From Chitinophaga niabensis (GTDB lineage Bacteria; Bacteroidota; Bacteroidia; Chitinophagales; Chitinophagaceae): 64,000 nt of DNA. Both the position numbers and the translations under genes were made by a program. The stretch lies in contig NZ_FSRA01000002.1 in NCBI RefSeq assembly GCF_900129465.1, positions 1,736,001-1,800,000 on the forward strand, written 5' to 3'. Every line of letters starts with the position of its first letter. The first letter of the stretch is position 1. Below the pieces are notes generated by a model, which was not told the DNA's origin, made no database searches, and saw nothing but the letters and a program-made list of their open reading frames with translations. Below, one piece after another: positions 40,236 to 50,200 of this stretch.

Positions 40236-43040
40236 ATGTGCGCAAAAGTAAAAACGAAGGAAGTAACCGTTGAACGTGAACCAGTTAGCTCGCCGGACCA
40301 TATCTTTATCAAGGGTGCCCGGGTGCATAATCTTAAGAATGTCAGCGTTTCAATACCCAGAAATAAACTGGTAGTGGTAACCGGGGTCAGCGGCTCCGGA
40401 AAATCCAGCCTTACCATGGACACCCTTTATGCCGAGGGGCAAAGACGGTATGCGGAAAGCCTCAGCGCCTACGCCCGCCAGTTCCTCATGCGGATGAACA
40501 AACCGGATGTAGATTACATCAAAGGGATCTGCCCCGCCATTGCCATCGAACAAAAGGTGATCACCAGGACCCCCCGCTCCACAGTAGGTTCCATGACGGA
40601 ACTGTACGACTACCTCCGCCTGCTCTTTTCCCGTGCAGGCAGGACCTATTCCCCCGTTTCCGGGGAACTGGTGAAAAAGCATGAGGTAGCGGATGTGGTG
40701 GATTATATCTCCAAACTAAAGAACGGCAGCAAGGTCCAGATCCTGGTACCCTTCCGCCAGCACGCCAACCGTAAAGTGCCGGAAGAACTGAACATCCTCA
40801 TGCAGAAAGGTTTTTCCCGCCTGTATACCAATGGGGAACTGGTGAGGATCGAGGAACTCCAGGAACAGAAAAACCCTAAGATCGCTGCTTCCACCTATGT
40901 GCTGATAGACCGTATTGTTGTGAAGGATTTTGAGGAAGACGACAAACACCGCATTGCAGATTCTATCCAAACCGCTTTCTACGAAGGTGAAGGAGATTGC
41001 CACCTGGAAGTGGATGGAAAAATGAAACAACATTTCTCCAACCGCTTTGAACTGGATGGTATCCAATTCGAAGAACCCGTTCCGAATTTATTCTCTTTCA
41101 ATAATCCATTCGGTGCATGCCCCAGCTGTGAAGGCTTTGGGCAGGTATTAGGAATTGATGCAGACCTTGTAATGCCGGATAAACGCCTCAGTGTTTTTGA
41201 AGGCGCTATTGCTCCATGGCGTGGAGAAAAAATGGGTGAATACAAGGATGCCCTTGTGAAAGCCGCCCGTAAGTTCAGCTTTCCCATACACAAACCCATT
41301 TCAGACCTCACAGATGAACAGGTGCAATTACTGTGGGATGGTAATGAACACTTCTCCGGTATCCATGAGTTCTTCAAAATGGTAGAGCAGAACCTCTACA
41401 AAGTGCAATACCGTGTAATGCAGGCCCGCTACCGTGGCCGCACAGTTTGCCCTACCTGCAAAGGTGCCCGTTTACGCAAAGAAGCATTGTACGTAAAAGT
41501 AGGAGAAGCCAGTATTGCAGACCTGGTAGATATGCCAGTGGAAAAACTGAAGATCTGGTTTGATAAACTGGAACTGAATGAATACCAGCAACAGGTATCC
41601 AAACGGATCCTGATAGAAGTGAATCACCGCATCAAAACTTTACTTGATGTTGGTCTTGGTTACCTCACCCTCAACCGTGTGGCCAATACACTGAGTGGAG
41701 GAGAAAGCCAGCGTATCCAACTGACCCGTACCTTAGGCAGTAACCTCACCAATTCATTATACATCCTGGATGAGCCCAGTATTGGCTTGCATGCCAGGGA
41801 TACACACCGCCTCATCAAAGTATTACACGAACTCCGCGACCTTGGCAATACAGTAGTGGTAGTGGAGCATGATGAACAACTGATGGAACAGGCGGATTAC
41901 ATTATTGACATGGGCCCGCTGGCCAGTCACCTTGGTGGTGAAGTGATCTTCGAAGGCACTTATCCTGAAATATTAAAGGACGGCAAAAGCCTCACCGGCA
42001 AATATCTCAGCGGTCACTACAGGATTGAACCGCCGGCAGTTATCCGTAAATGGAAACGTTCCATTACACTGGAAGGATGCCGCCAGCACAACCTGAAGAA
42101 CATCGATGTGCAATTTCCGTTGGGCATACTGTGCGTAGTAACCGGCGTATCCGGTTCAGGAAAAACTACGCTGGTAAAGCAGATCCTCTATCCTGCACTC
42201 ATGAAGCTGAAAGGGGAATTTACAGACCGTGTGGGTAATCACCGGCTCATGAAAGGAGACCTGGAAGCAGTTACTCAGATAGAAATGATCGACCAGAACC
42301 CGATCGGTAAATCATCCCGCTCCAATCCTGTTACTTATATCAAAGCATACGATGAGATCCGTGATCTCTTTGCAAAACAGCCATTGAGTAAGATGCGCGG
42401 CTTCCAGCCTAAACATTTTTCTTTCAACGTAGATGGCGGAAGATGTGATACCTGCAAAGGAGAAGGTGAAGTGATCGTAGAAATGCAGTTCCTGGCAGAT
42501 GTTCACCTTACCTGTGAAACCTGCGGTGGCAAACGTTTCAAGGATGAAGTGCTGGAAGTACATTACAAAGGCAAAAGCATCTACGACATCCTGGAGCTGG
42601 GAGTAGATGAAGCACTGGAATTCTTCAAAGAAGAGAAAGATGTAGTGAACAGGATCCGCCCTTTAAGTGATGTGGGATTGGGTTATGTAAAACTGGGCCA
42701 GTCTTCGGACACATTGAGCGGCGGGGAAGCACAACGGGTAAAACTGGCTTCTTTCCTCGGTAAAGGGAAAGCACAAGGCCACATTCTTTTCATCTTCGAT
42801 GAACCCACCACCGGTTTGCACTTCCATGATATCAAAAAATTGCTGAACTCTTTCAATGCCCTGATCGATCAGGGGCATTCTGTTTTGGTGATAGAACACA
42901 ACCTGGATGTGATCCGCTCTGCGGATTGGGCGATAGACCTTGGGCCGGAAGGAGGTGAAGGTGGGGGTAGCTTGTTGTATGCAGGTGTACCGGAAGGGTT
43001 GAAGAAAGTTAAGGAGAGTTATACAGGGAAATTCTTATAA
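40236..43040 (+). CDS. uvrA: Excinuclease ABC subunit A
   Basis: UvrA is the damage-recognition ATPase of nucleotide excision repair. The 934-residue protein has two ABC modules with Walker A 'VVTGVSGSGKSSL' (about 47-59) and 'VVTGVSGSGKTTLV'. It has two signature motifs ('TLSGGESQRIQL', 'TLSGGEAQRVKLA') and zinc-finger cysteines 'CPSCEGFG', 'CPTCKGARL', 'CDTCKGEGEVIVE' and 'CETCGGKRF'. Length and motifs are complete. It stands alone between an ECF sigma gene and a bidirectional terminator. Confidence 0.96.
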   Translation: MCAKVKTKEVTVEREPVSSPDHIFIKGARVHNLKNVSVSIPRNKLVVVTGVSGSGKSSLTMDTLYAEGQRRYAESLSAYARQFLMRMNKPDVDYIKGICPAIAIEQKVITRTPRSTVGSMTELYDYLRLLFSRAGRTYSPVSGELVKKHEVADVVDYISKLKNGSKVQILVPFRQHANRKVPEELNILMQKGFSRLYTNGELVRIEELQEQKNPKIAASTYVLIDRIVVKDFEEDDKHRIADSIQTAFYEGEGDCHLEVDGKMKQHFSNRFELDGIQFEEPVPNLFSFNNPFGACPSCEGFGQVLGIDADLVMPDKRLSVFEGAIAPWRGEKMGEYKDALVKAARKFSFPIHKPISDLTDEQVQLLWDGNEHFSGIHEFFKMVEQNLYKVQYRVMQARYRGRTVCPTCKGARLRKEALYVKVGEASIADLVDMPVEKLKIWFDKLELNEYQQQVSKRILIEVNHRIKTLLDVGLGYLTLNRVANTLSGGESQRIQLTRTLGSNLTNSLYILDEPSIGLHARDTHRLIKVLHELRDLGNTVVVVEHDEQLMEQADYIIDMGPLASHLGGEVIFEGTYPEILKDGKSLTGKYLSGHYRIEPPAVIRKWKRSITLEGCRQHNLKNIDVQFPLGILCVVTGVSGSGKTTLVKQILYPALMKLKGEFTDRVGNHRLMKGDLEAVTQIEMIDQNPIGKSSRSNPVTYIKAYDEIRDLFAKQPLSKMRGFQPKHFSFNVDGGRCDTCKGEGEVIVEMQFLADVHLTCETCGGKRFKDEVLEVHYKGKSIYDILELGVDEALEFFKEEKDVVNRIRPLSDVGLGYVKLGQSSDTLSGGEAQRVKLASFLGKGKAQGHILFIFDEPTTGLHFHDIKKLLNSFNALIDQGHSVLVIEHNLDVIRSADWAIDLGPEGGEGGGSLLYAGVPEGLKKVKESYTGKFL

Positions 43041-43080
43041 AGCAAAAGGCCCGCTGTTTCTAAGCGGGCCTTTTGCTTTA
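43038..43080. terminator. Bidirectional terminator after uvrA
   Basis: TAAAGCAAAAGGCCCGCT and AGCGGGCCTTTTGCTTTA pair perfectly over 18 bp with loop GTTTCTA. The uvrA stop codon forms its left edge, and the convergent DUF4253 gene ends five bases beyond. Confidence 0.9.
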
Positions 43081-43084
43081 TAAA

Positions 43085-43657
43085 TTAATCCCACCATAAA
43101 TATAACGCCGCGCTGTTTTTCATTTCATCACCCAGCGCCTCAACCGTTTCCGTGCCCTGATCAACGATATCCGGACAGAAATCATATACATCCTGTGCAA
43201 AAGCATTAAAATCAGGAAGGGCCCCAACAAATTTTGCTTCTACCCAATCCTGTGCAGCACCAACAATTTCAAATGGATATTTGCTGTGCCATTGCTGTAA
43301 TTTTTCGATTACATCGGCGTTTTCAATATCATAGTTAATGCCATCAGTTGCCATAAACCTTAGGATATCGAATTGATCATTTGATTTTATAACTCCTATT
43401 TTGTCTGGGCTATGCCCAAAGTTGGCTTCGCAGACAAAAATAAAGTAGCCATGCTCCCTGAGTTTATCTTTTAAGCTATAAACTCCTTCCTTTGCATCTT
43501 TCCCGGCATATTCAAACTGCAGGCCATCAGCTTGCAAAGCTGGCGGGAGATCTTCTCTTTTGGCGTCAGACATCTCAAGATTAGGTGCTAACGTAGCAAA
43601 TTCTCCTGAACTTATTTTTTTTAGTTCGTCAATAATAAAACTCTCAAATGTATTCAT
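43085..43657 (-). CDS. DUF4253 domain protein
   Basis: The 190-residue protein is acidic and lacks a signal peptide. The C-terminal part 'YPFEIVGAAQDWVEAKFVGALPDFNAFAQDVYDFCPDIVDQGTETVEALGDEM', ending 'LYLWWD', matches what I recall of DUF4253, a domain of unknown function found in scattered bacteria. It diverges from the ANT(6)-like gene with a 55-bp gap. The neighbours do not reveal its function. Confidence 0.78.
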   Translation of the reverse strand: MNTFESFIIDELKKISSGEFATLAPNLEMSDAKREDLPPALQADGLQFEYAGKDAKEGVYSLKDKLREHGYFIFVCEANFGHSPDKIGVIKSNDQFDILRFMATDGINYDIENADVIEKLQQWHSKYPFEIVGAAQDWVEAKFVGALPDFNAFAQDVYDFCPDIVDQGTETVEALGDEMKNSAALYLWWD

Positions 43658-43712
43658 GATTTTTTTTTGGCGTACCGGGAATTGCTTCTAAAATAAACAT
43701 AAATTAGATATT

Positions 43713-44591
43713 ATGAGAACGGAAACAGAGCTCCTCCATGAAATAACTACCTGGGCTGGGAAGAATGAAGCCATCCGCGCCATCCTCCTCACCAGCTCCC
43801 GCGCCAATGGCAAAGCAGACCTCTTATCTGACTACGATATAGAGTTCGTAGTTAATGATCTCCCGGAATTCCTCAAAGATGATTCCTGGCTAAAAACCTT
43901 CGGCCATCCGGTATCTGTGGTTGTTGAAAATGAAGAAGCTTTTGATGGAGAAAATGCCATGCGCATGGTGTTCTACGATGATTACATCAAGGTCGATTTC
44001 AAACTTTACGCCATAGGTAAATTCATAGAACAGGTCAATAAGCCGGAGTTGCAGGAAGATTGGGACGTAGGTTACAAAATACTGATCGATAAAGACGGCC
44101 TCACCAAAGGGATGAAACCCCCTACAGCAAAATCCGTCACCATCGTAAAACCAACAGAGGAAGAATTCCAGTTTTTTATCAATGATGCCTGGTTCTGCAT
44201 GCCCTACATCGCCAAATGCCTCTGGAGAGACCAGCTGTTCTATGCAAAACATGTAGGAGATAGTATCATGCGCTTCGAAGATTTTCAGAAGATCATTGAA
44301 TGGTATATTGGCATGCAGCATAACTGGCAACTCAATCCCAACAAATACGGCCGGCTCTTCAAACAATACCTGGAACCCGATCTCTGGAAAAGGATAGAGG
44401 CTACCTTTACCGGAGCAGATATAGAAGATAACTGGAAAGCTTTATTTGCTTATGCGGAAGTAGTAAGGGAATTGGGCAAAGCTATTGCAGAAAAACTACA
44501 TTACACTTACCCGCAGGAACTGGATGAAAAAATATCCGCTTATCTCCATAAGATAAAACACCTGGATAAAAACGCAACGGATATAAAATGA
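43713..44591 (+). CDS. Aminoglycoside 6-adenylyltransferase-like protein
   Basis: The 292-residue protein belongs to the ANT(6)/AadE family of nucleotidyltransferases that can inactivate streptomycin. The catalytic motif appears as 'ILLTSSRANGKADLLSDYDIEFVV' (Ser, then the Asp-x-Asp-like acidic pair) at residues 25-48. 'VDFKLYAI' supplies the third acidic residue, and 'EFQFFINDAWFCMPYIAKCLWRDQLFYAKHV' is the usual helical part. Chromosomal copies of this family are common and need not confer resistance. Its stop overlaps the ATG of the P-loop gene by four bases (ATGA), so the two are translationally coupled. Confidence 0.88.
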   Translation: MRTETELLHEITTWAGKNEAIRAILLTSSRANGKADLLSDYDIEFVVNDLPEFLKDDSWLKTFGHPVSVVVENEEAFDGENAMRMVFYDDYIKVDFKLYAIGKFIEQVNKPELQEDWDVGYKILIDKDGLTKGMKPPTAKSVTIVKPTEEEFQFFINDAWFCMPYIAKCLWRDQLFYAKHVGDSIMRFEDFQKIIEWYIGMQHNWQLNPNKYGRLFKQYLEPDLWKRIEATFTGADIEDNWKALFAYAEVVRELGKAIAEKLHYTYPQELDEKISAYLHKIKHLDKNATDIK

Positions 44592-45115
44592 AAATACTCA
44601 TCTTCGGCGCATCAGGTGCAGGTTCTACCACACAGGGAAAAGATCTTTCTGCTGTATTGAACATTCCCTATTTTGATACTGATCATTATTTCTGGGAAAC
44701 ATCTTTTACTGTAAAAAGAGATCCCGTCACCAGGAATAGTATGCTGAAAGCTGATCTTGCAAAGCAGGAAAGTTTCATAGTAGGAGGTTCCCTGGTAAGC
44801 TGGGGAGATGAATGGACAAGTATTTTCGATCGTGCTATATTTCTATACCTTCCACCGGATATCAGGCTGGAAAGATTGAGGAAGAGAGAGTTCGAAAGAT
44901 ATGGAGACGTTATTTACACAGATCCCGAAAGAACGAAATTATACGAAGAATTCATGGACTGGGCTGCCAGTTATGATACAGATACACCGAGAAGAAGCCT
45001 CGCCGTACATGAAGCATGGATGAAGAAACTAACATGCCCCGTGCTCACTATTAAAGAAGACCTTTCCGTAGAAAGCAGGCGGGAGAGGATTCAGGTATTT
45101 ATTAGAAAAAATTAA
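44588..45115 (+). CDS. P-loop nucleotide kinase-like protein lacking the Walker A lysine
   Basis: The 175-residue product has an adenylate/shikimate-kinase-like pattern: an N-terminal strand and loop 'ILIFGASGAGSTTQGKDLS', 'IPYFDTDHYFWETSF', 'SFIVGGSL' and 'IFLYLPPDIRLERLRKREFERYG' (lid-like Arg). The Walker A motif should read G-x4-G-K-[ST] but has Ser instead of Lys. I recall this variant in a subfamily of small P-loop ATPases, so it may be a family feature rather than decay. The frame is intact. It is coupled to the ANT(6)-like gene. The substrate is unknown. Confidence 0.78.
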   Translation: MKILIFGASGAGSTTQGKDLSAVLNIPYFDTDHYFWETSFTVKRDPVTRNSMLKADLAKQESFIVGGSLVSWGDEWTSIFDRAIFLYLPPDIRLERLRKREFERYGDVIYTDPERTKLYEEFMDWAASYDTDTPRRSLAVHEAWMKKLTCPVLTIKEDLSVESRRERIQVFIRKN

Positions 45116-45144
45116 GCCGGTAGCATATAACCTACCGGCTTAAT
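45111..45144. terminator. Bidirectional terminator
   Basis: ATTAAGCCGGTAG and CTACCGGCTTAAT pair over 13 bp with loop CATATAAC. The stem includes the stop codon of the P-loop gene, and TTTTCTT follows. It serves both convergent genes. Confidence 0.85.
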
Positions 45145-45149
45145 TTTCT

Positions 45150-45935
45150 TTAATTCAATCCTTCAATAGATACATTACCCGGACCTCCAATTAAGAGGAG
45201 TGTATTCCAGAACCCAAATAATACACCCGTATCGTAACCATTACTATAATAAATCTCCCTGCGTGATATTACGCCGTTATAACTATCGAGAAGATAACGG
45301 GTGCTCGCATTCTCACCATATATACGCCAGTAAATGCCATCAAAACGAAATTCCCAATCACAATCAGGACCAGGATAGTTGCCGATTTCATAATAACCAT
45401 AGTGCCTGATACCACGTGCCCATTTAACAGAGGCGGTACCGGGGAAACTTACAAGAGGGCATGCCATAGCACTAACATCGCCTTTCTTGGCTTGATGCAA
45501 AGCAACGATCTCCTTGGTCTCCTCTTTAGACAGTTGGTTTATTTGTTTATTGAACTTGGTAGCTGCTTCTTCCTGTAACTGCGTCAGACCTTGTTTTGTT
45601 TTCCGGAGCTGTAAACCGATGGTTACTTCTTGCGCAGCACTCACACGACCGTTATTATCAGCAGCTATTTTCTTTGCTAATTGCAAAGAATCCTTTTGCA
45701 GGCGGATAGCAAAATATTCTTCCAGCTCTTTTTCGTTCAGTGATGCATAGATCGCTAAAGTAGCCGCATCGCCTGATGGATCGCTAGGCAGATTCATTTT
45801 CTCCCATAGGTCCGTTAAAGAAACCTTTTCTTTAGGTGTTTCAACAGCTGTACCCGTTTTATCTTTCTGGCATGCAGCAATAGTGATAGTAAGCCCAAGC
45901 GCCATGCCGGACGTTAATTTTAACCAATTTTTCAT
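45150..45935 (-). CDS. Hypothetical lipoprotein, 261 aa
   Basis: The methionine at 45935 is preferred because it starts a lipoprotein signal ('GMALGLTITIAACQKDK', lipobox Cys); 13 residues upstream are dropped. The middle is helical and charged ('LQLRKTKQGLTQLQEEAATKFNKQINQLSKEE'). The C-terminal 80 residues look beta-rich and aromatic ('WARGIRHYGYYEIGNYPGPDCDWEFRFDGIYWRIYGEN'). No family is recognised. It is probably anchored in the outer or inner membrane facing the periplasm or outside. The stretch 45936-46140 between it and the AraC gene holds no recognised gene. Confidence 0.7.
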   Translation of the reverse strand: MKNWLKLTSGMALGLTITIAACQKDKTGTAVETPKEKVSLTDLWEKMNLPSDPSGDAATLAIYASLNEKELEEYFAIRLQKDSLQLAKKIAADNNGRVSAAQEVTIGLQLRKTKQGLTQLQEEAATKFNKQINQLSKEETKEIVALHQAKKGDVSAMACPLVSFPGTASVKWARGIRHYGYYEIGNYPGPDCDWEFRFDGIYWRIYGENASTRYLLDSYNGVISRREIYYSNGYDTGVLFGFWNTLLLIGGPGNVSIEGLN

Positions 45936-46140
45936 GATAGATTTTTTAAAGAATAAACATTGCGTAAATGACATGATCCTGTACTAAGCCTTGCAGGAAT
46001 GGCTTTGGACAGTCCCCCCACCGGAAGGAAACGGCATGCAGCCTCCTGTCCGCTTTCAGCGGTAATAATTGAAGAAAGTAAAGGGAAAGTAACAAAAGGG
46101 GTTTAAAGGATTAAGAATTATGGTTTATCGATGCGCATCA

Positions 46141-47001
46141 TTAGAAGGAGATCTTTTGGTAATCCTGCCGGTAATTCTTAGGTTGGCAATTCTTAAATTT
46201 TTTAAACTGCCGGTAAAAGAAAGGAAGGCTTTCAAACCCTGAAGCATAGCATACTTCACTCACCTGTTTATCTGTTTCTATTAATAGTTTGCATGCCCTG
46301 TTGATTTTATATTCATTCAGAAATTCAAAAAAGGGTTTCTTCATCGTTTTACTGAAGAAGCGGGAAAAGTATTCCTCCGTCATGTTCAGCTTGGATGAAA
46401 TATCTGCTAACGATATCTGTTGTTTATAATTCGTTTGAATAAATTTATACACTGCATTGATGCGTTCCTTATCATTAAGATTAAGGTCAACCATAAACTC
46501 CTGCTCACACAGATAACGAAACTCCGTGTTGAGGGACAGCTCTTGTAATATCTGCAGGAGTATCATCAGCCTTTCAAAAGAAGAGGCATTCACCAGGTCA
46601 ATGAACTTCGGTTTTAGCCTGCTGGCAACATGGGTATCTATTTTAATCCCCTTGCTCATAGCAGCTAATAACTTGCGCACCGTTTCAAACTCAATGCTCT
46701 GCATCCAGGTTTTATCAAGGAATTCCTCTTTCAGATAAATAACAATAGCGATCACCTGCTGTGATGGATCTGCTGTATGGTTCCATGCATGAGGCAGGTT
46801 AGAACCCAGTAGTACAAGATCATCTTCATAAAAGTTCTCTATCGTATTTCCCACATAACGCACACCCTTTCCATTCAGTATATAAGTGATCTCCAGCTCC
46901 GGATGGTAATGCCAGGGATAATCGAACACTTCACTCGTATTCTGGAACTCCACTTTGAACAGATTGGATTCAGATGGAATCGGTTTGTATCGCGGTTTCA
47001 T
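46141..47001 (-). CDS. AraC-family transcriptional regulator
   Basis: From the methionine at 47001 ('MKPRYKPIPSESNLFKVEF') the protein has 286 residues: an N-terminal cupin ligand-binding domain ('YPWHYHPELEITYILNGKGVRYVG', 'LVLLGSNLPHAW') and a C-terminal double helix-turn-helix ('ISLADISSKLNMTEEYFSRFFSKTM', 'VSEVCYASGFESLPFFYRQFKK'). The upstream in-frame ATG at 47109 would add 36 residues without family support. It diverges from the SusC gene 255 bp away and is the obvious candidate activator of the ten-gene cluster, probably responding to a sugar-derived ligand. Confidence 0.9.
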   Translation of the reverse strand: MKPRYKPIPSESNLFKVEFQNTSEVFDYPWHYHPELEITYILNGKGVRYVGNTIENFYEDDLVLLGSNLPHAWNHTADPSQQVIAIVIYLKEEFLDKTWMQSIEFETVRKLLAAMSKGIKIDTHVASRLKPKFIDLVNASSFERLMILLQILQELSLNTEFRYLCEQEFMVDLNLNDKERINAVYKFIQTNYKQQISLADISSKLNMTEEYFSRFFSKTMKKPFFEFLNEYKINRACKLLIETDKQVSEVCYASGFESLPFFYRQFKKFKNCQPKNYRQDYQKISF

Positions 47002-47171
47002 GGGTTGAATATATACAAAACCGTTCGGATTTTTAAGCATAGAAGGCCTATAAGCACGGAATAGGGTACTAATTAGTGCAAATAGGATAGCTGTCTGCGT
47101 AAACAGCAAAAAACTCCAAAATAGGATACAGATTCAGCAAGATGGTATAGTCTCCAGGAGAGGCTAACGAA

Positions 47172-47179
47172 TACTTTTG
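47172..47179 (+). promoter_or_regulatory. -7 element upstream of susC
   Basis: TACTTTTG matches TAnnTTTG and lies 77 bases before the susC ATG. No TTG or TTTG is found at the -33 distance, which would suit a promoter that depends on an activator such as the divergent AraC protein. Confidence 0.4.
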
Positions 47180-47256
47180 TACAGCAACCAAGGTCTGCAT
47201 ACGCAATTTTCTTCCTGTTTTGACCCGCCACTATTATATCAATCAAAACTATTCTT

Positions 47257-50200
47257 ATGAATTTACGCGCAATTAAATTCGTAAAAGCCGTCAGGTCATT
47301 ACTACCGCTTTTGCTGCTCCTGCATACTGCAGGCGTTTTTGCCCAAACGCGGATAACTGTTACAGGGAAGATCACAGCCAGCGGTTCCCCTTTACCATAT
47401 GTATCCGTGTCCATTCAGGGAACATCACAGGGAGCTACTACAAATGAACAGGGTATCTTCACCCTTAACGCCCAGATTGGCCAGACCTTGATCATTTCTC
47501 ATATGGGATTTGGCAGGAAAGAAGTGAAGATCACTAACCAGGAGCCACTGAACATCACGCTGGAATCTACCGCGCAGGACATCCTGAACGATGTGGTGGT
47601 AGTAGGTTATGGTACAAAAAAGAAGACATCCGTTACTGCGGCCATATCAACACTGAAAGGTGCTGAAGTGGCTTCACTGCCCATTTCCAACCTGAGTAAT
47701 GGCTTAGGTGGAAGGGTTGCCGGAGTTGTAGTAAAACAGGGCTCAGGCGAGCCCGGGAAAGATGGCTCCAGTATTTTCATCAGGGGGATCGCATCCACAG
47801 GAGCCACACAACCCCTCATCATCGTAGATGGTATTCCACGGAGCTTTCAGCAATTGGACCCTAATTCCATTGAAACCTTTTCCATACTGAAAGATGCTGC
47901 CGCGGTAGCGCCTTATGGTGTTGCCGGTGCAAACGGTGTTATTCTCGTAACCACTAAAAAAGGTAAAACAGGTATCCCCACACTTACCTACAATGGGTAT
48001 GTAGGATTTCAGAATCCCGTTAAACTACCTGATTACGTTAACTCTTATCAGTATGCCACATTAAGGAATGCGGCAGCTGTTAATGAAGGATTGCCCAAAC
48101 CCTACTCCGATGCCGATCTGCAAAAATTCCAGGACGGCTCAGATCCGGATGCATATCCCACATTTAAAAACATCTGGAAAGATCTTACTAACCGGAATGC
48201 GAAACTAACCAATCACAATGTTGAAATTTCCGGTGGTACAGAGAACGTAAAGTACTATGCTGCCCTCGGATACCAGTTTCAGGAAGGTATGTGGCCTGCT
48301 ACCAATACCCGCAGGTTTAATATGACACTCAACCTTGATGCAAAAGTTACCAGTACCACCAATGTTTCTTTCAACCTCAATGGACGGTATCAGAAAGACC
48401 AATATCCTTCTATCGGTACCGGCCGCATCTTTGAGCTGATAGGTTACCTGCATCCTTTATATGGCCCGCTTAAATTCAGTAACGGCATGTACGGTACTTT
48501 TGTAACCGGAAGCCTCTTCAACAGCGGATACCAGAAGATCAATACTACAGCTATCTATTCCCAGATTTCTGTTGAACAGCAATTACCTTTTCTGCCCGGC
48601 CTGAAAGCAAAGGGAACCATTGCATTTGACCCTACTTATGCAATGAATAAAACCTGGGCTAAACCGGTTCAGCGCGCAAGCCTCGATAAGTCCCAGACAC
48701 CCTATGTGATCAAAGACGGTATCTTCGGCCCAACAAAAGCTTCCCTGAGCCAAAGTTATGCAAACGACTACCAGCTGACTTATCAGTTTGGCCTGAACTA
48801 CGACAGGTCTTTCGGAAAACACGGCCTGAGCCTGCTGGGATTATTTGAAGCCAAGAGCAACGATTATCTCAGTTTAGGTGCCAGCAGAAGGAACTATAAT
48901 TTATCGATCGATGAGATCAGCCTCGGAAGCGCCAGCCAGGCAGATATGAGCACATCCGGAACATCCAGCGCTGCCAGGCAGATGGGTTTGGTATACCGGA
49001 TTGCATATGACTACAACAGAAAATACCTGCTGGAAGCTAGTGGCCGGTATGATGGTAGTTATTATTTCTCTCCTGATAACAGGTTCGGATTCTTCCCTGC
49101 ATTTTCTGTAGGATGGCGTTTGTCTGAAGAACACTTTATCAAAGACAATTACAATTGGATCAATAACCTGAAGATCAGGGCTTCTTATGGAGAAGTAGGC
49201 GCATTGGCTGGAAGCCCTTTCCAGTTCATGAGCACTTATAGCGTACTGGGAACAAACTATGTGTTGGGAGGTAATGCCGTACAGGGTATCCGTGAAAGAG
49301 CAGAACCTAACCCTAATATTACCTGGGAACGCGCCAAAAAAACAGATGTTGGTTTAGAAGTGAATTTATGGAAAGGCCTGCTGAATGTTGAAGCGGATTA
49401 CTTCTATGAAAAACGCTCTAACATGCTGGTGAACCCGGATGTAATTGTACCTGCTGAATATGGCATAGGATTAAGCCAGGTGAATGCAGGTGTAATGGAA
49501 AACCGTGGTTTCGATCTTTCTGTCAGCTCTGTATATGATGTATCAAAAGATCTGCATCTTTCTTTGGGCGCTAATTTAACCTATGCAAAGAACAAAGTAC
49601 TGCAGGTATTTGAATCCGCTACTACCTATAACAATCCTAACCGCCGTATAACAGGAAAACCCCTGGGCACGCAGTTCGGCTTCCACGCGCTGGGTTATTT
49701 CCAACAAAGTGATTTTGATGGATCGGGAGCATTGAAATCCGGTATTGCCACACAACCATGGGGAGCTGTGAAGCCCGGAGATATCCGGTATGAGGATATC
49801 AATAAAGATGGTAAGATCAATGATGCTGATCTCACTGTGATAGGAGACCCCAATGCTGCACCCAGGATCATCTATGGTATTGCTCCGGGTATAAAGTATA
49901 AAACTATTTCCCTCGATCTGTTGTTCCAGGGAGCTGCCAAAACCAATTGGTATTATCACGGCTCTTCTATCATGCCATTCTGGGAAACCATGCTTCCCTA
50001 TGTACACAACTTTGATTACTGGACACCGGAAAATCCAAATGCTGCCAACCCGAGGCTGACTTCTTCACCTACCGTGAACAATTCACAGCGCTCGTCTTTC
50101 TGGATGGCCAATGCCGCTTATCTGCGTCTGAAAAGCGCTACCCTTTCCTATAACCTACCTGCTAATGTACTCAGCAAAATAAAAATGCAGAACATCAGGA

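Noticed and set aside
43713..44591. Acquired aminoglycoside resistance gene
   Set aside because: No mobile element, integron or composition change is seen around it; it looks like a resident chromosomal family member.
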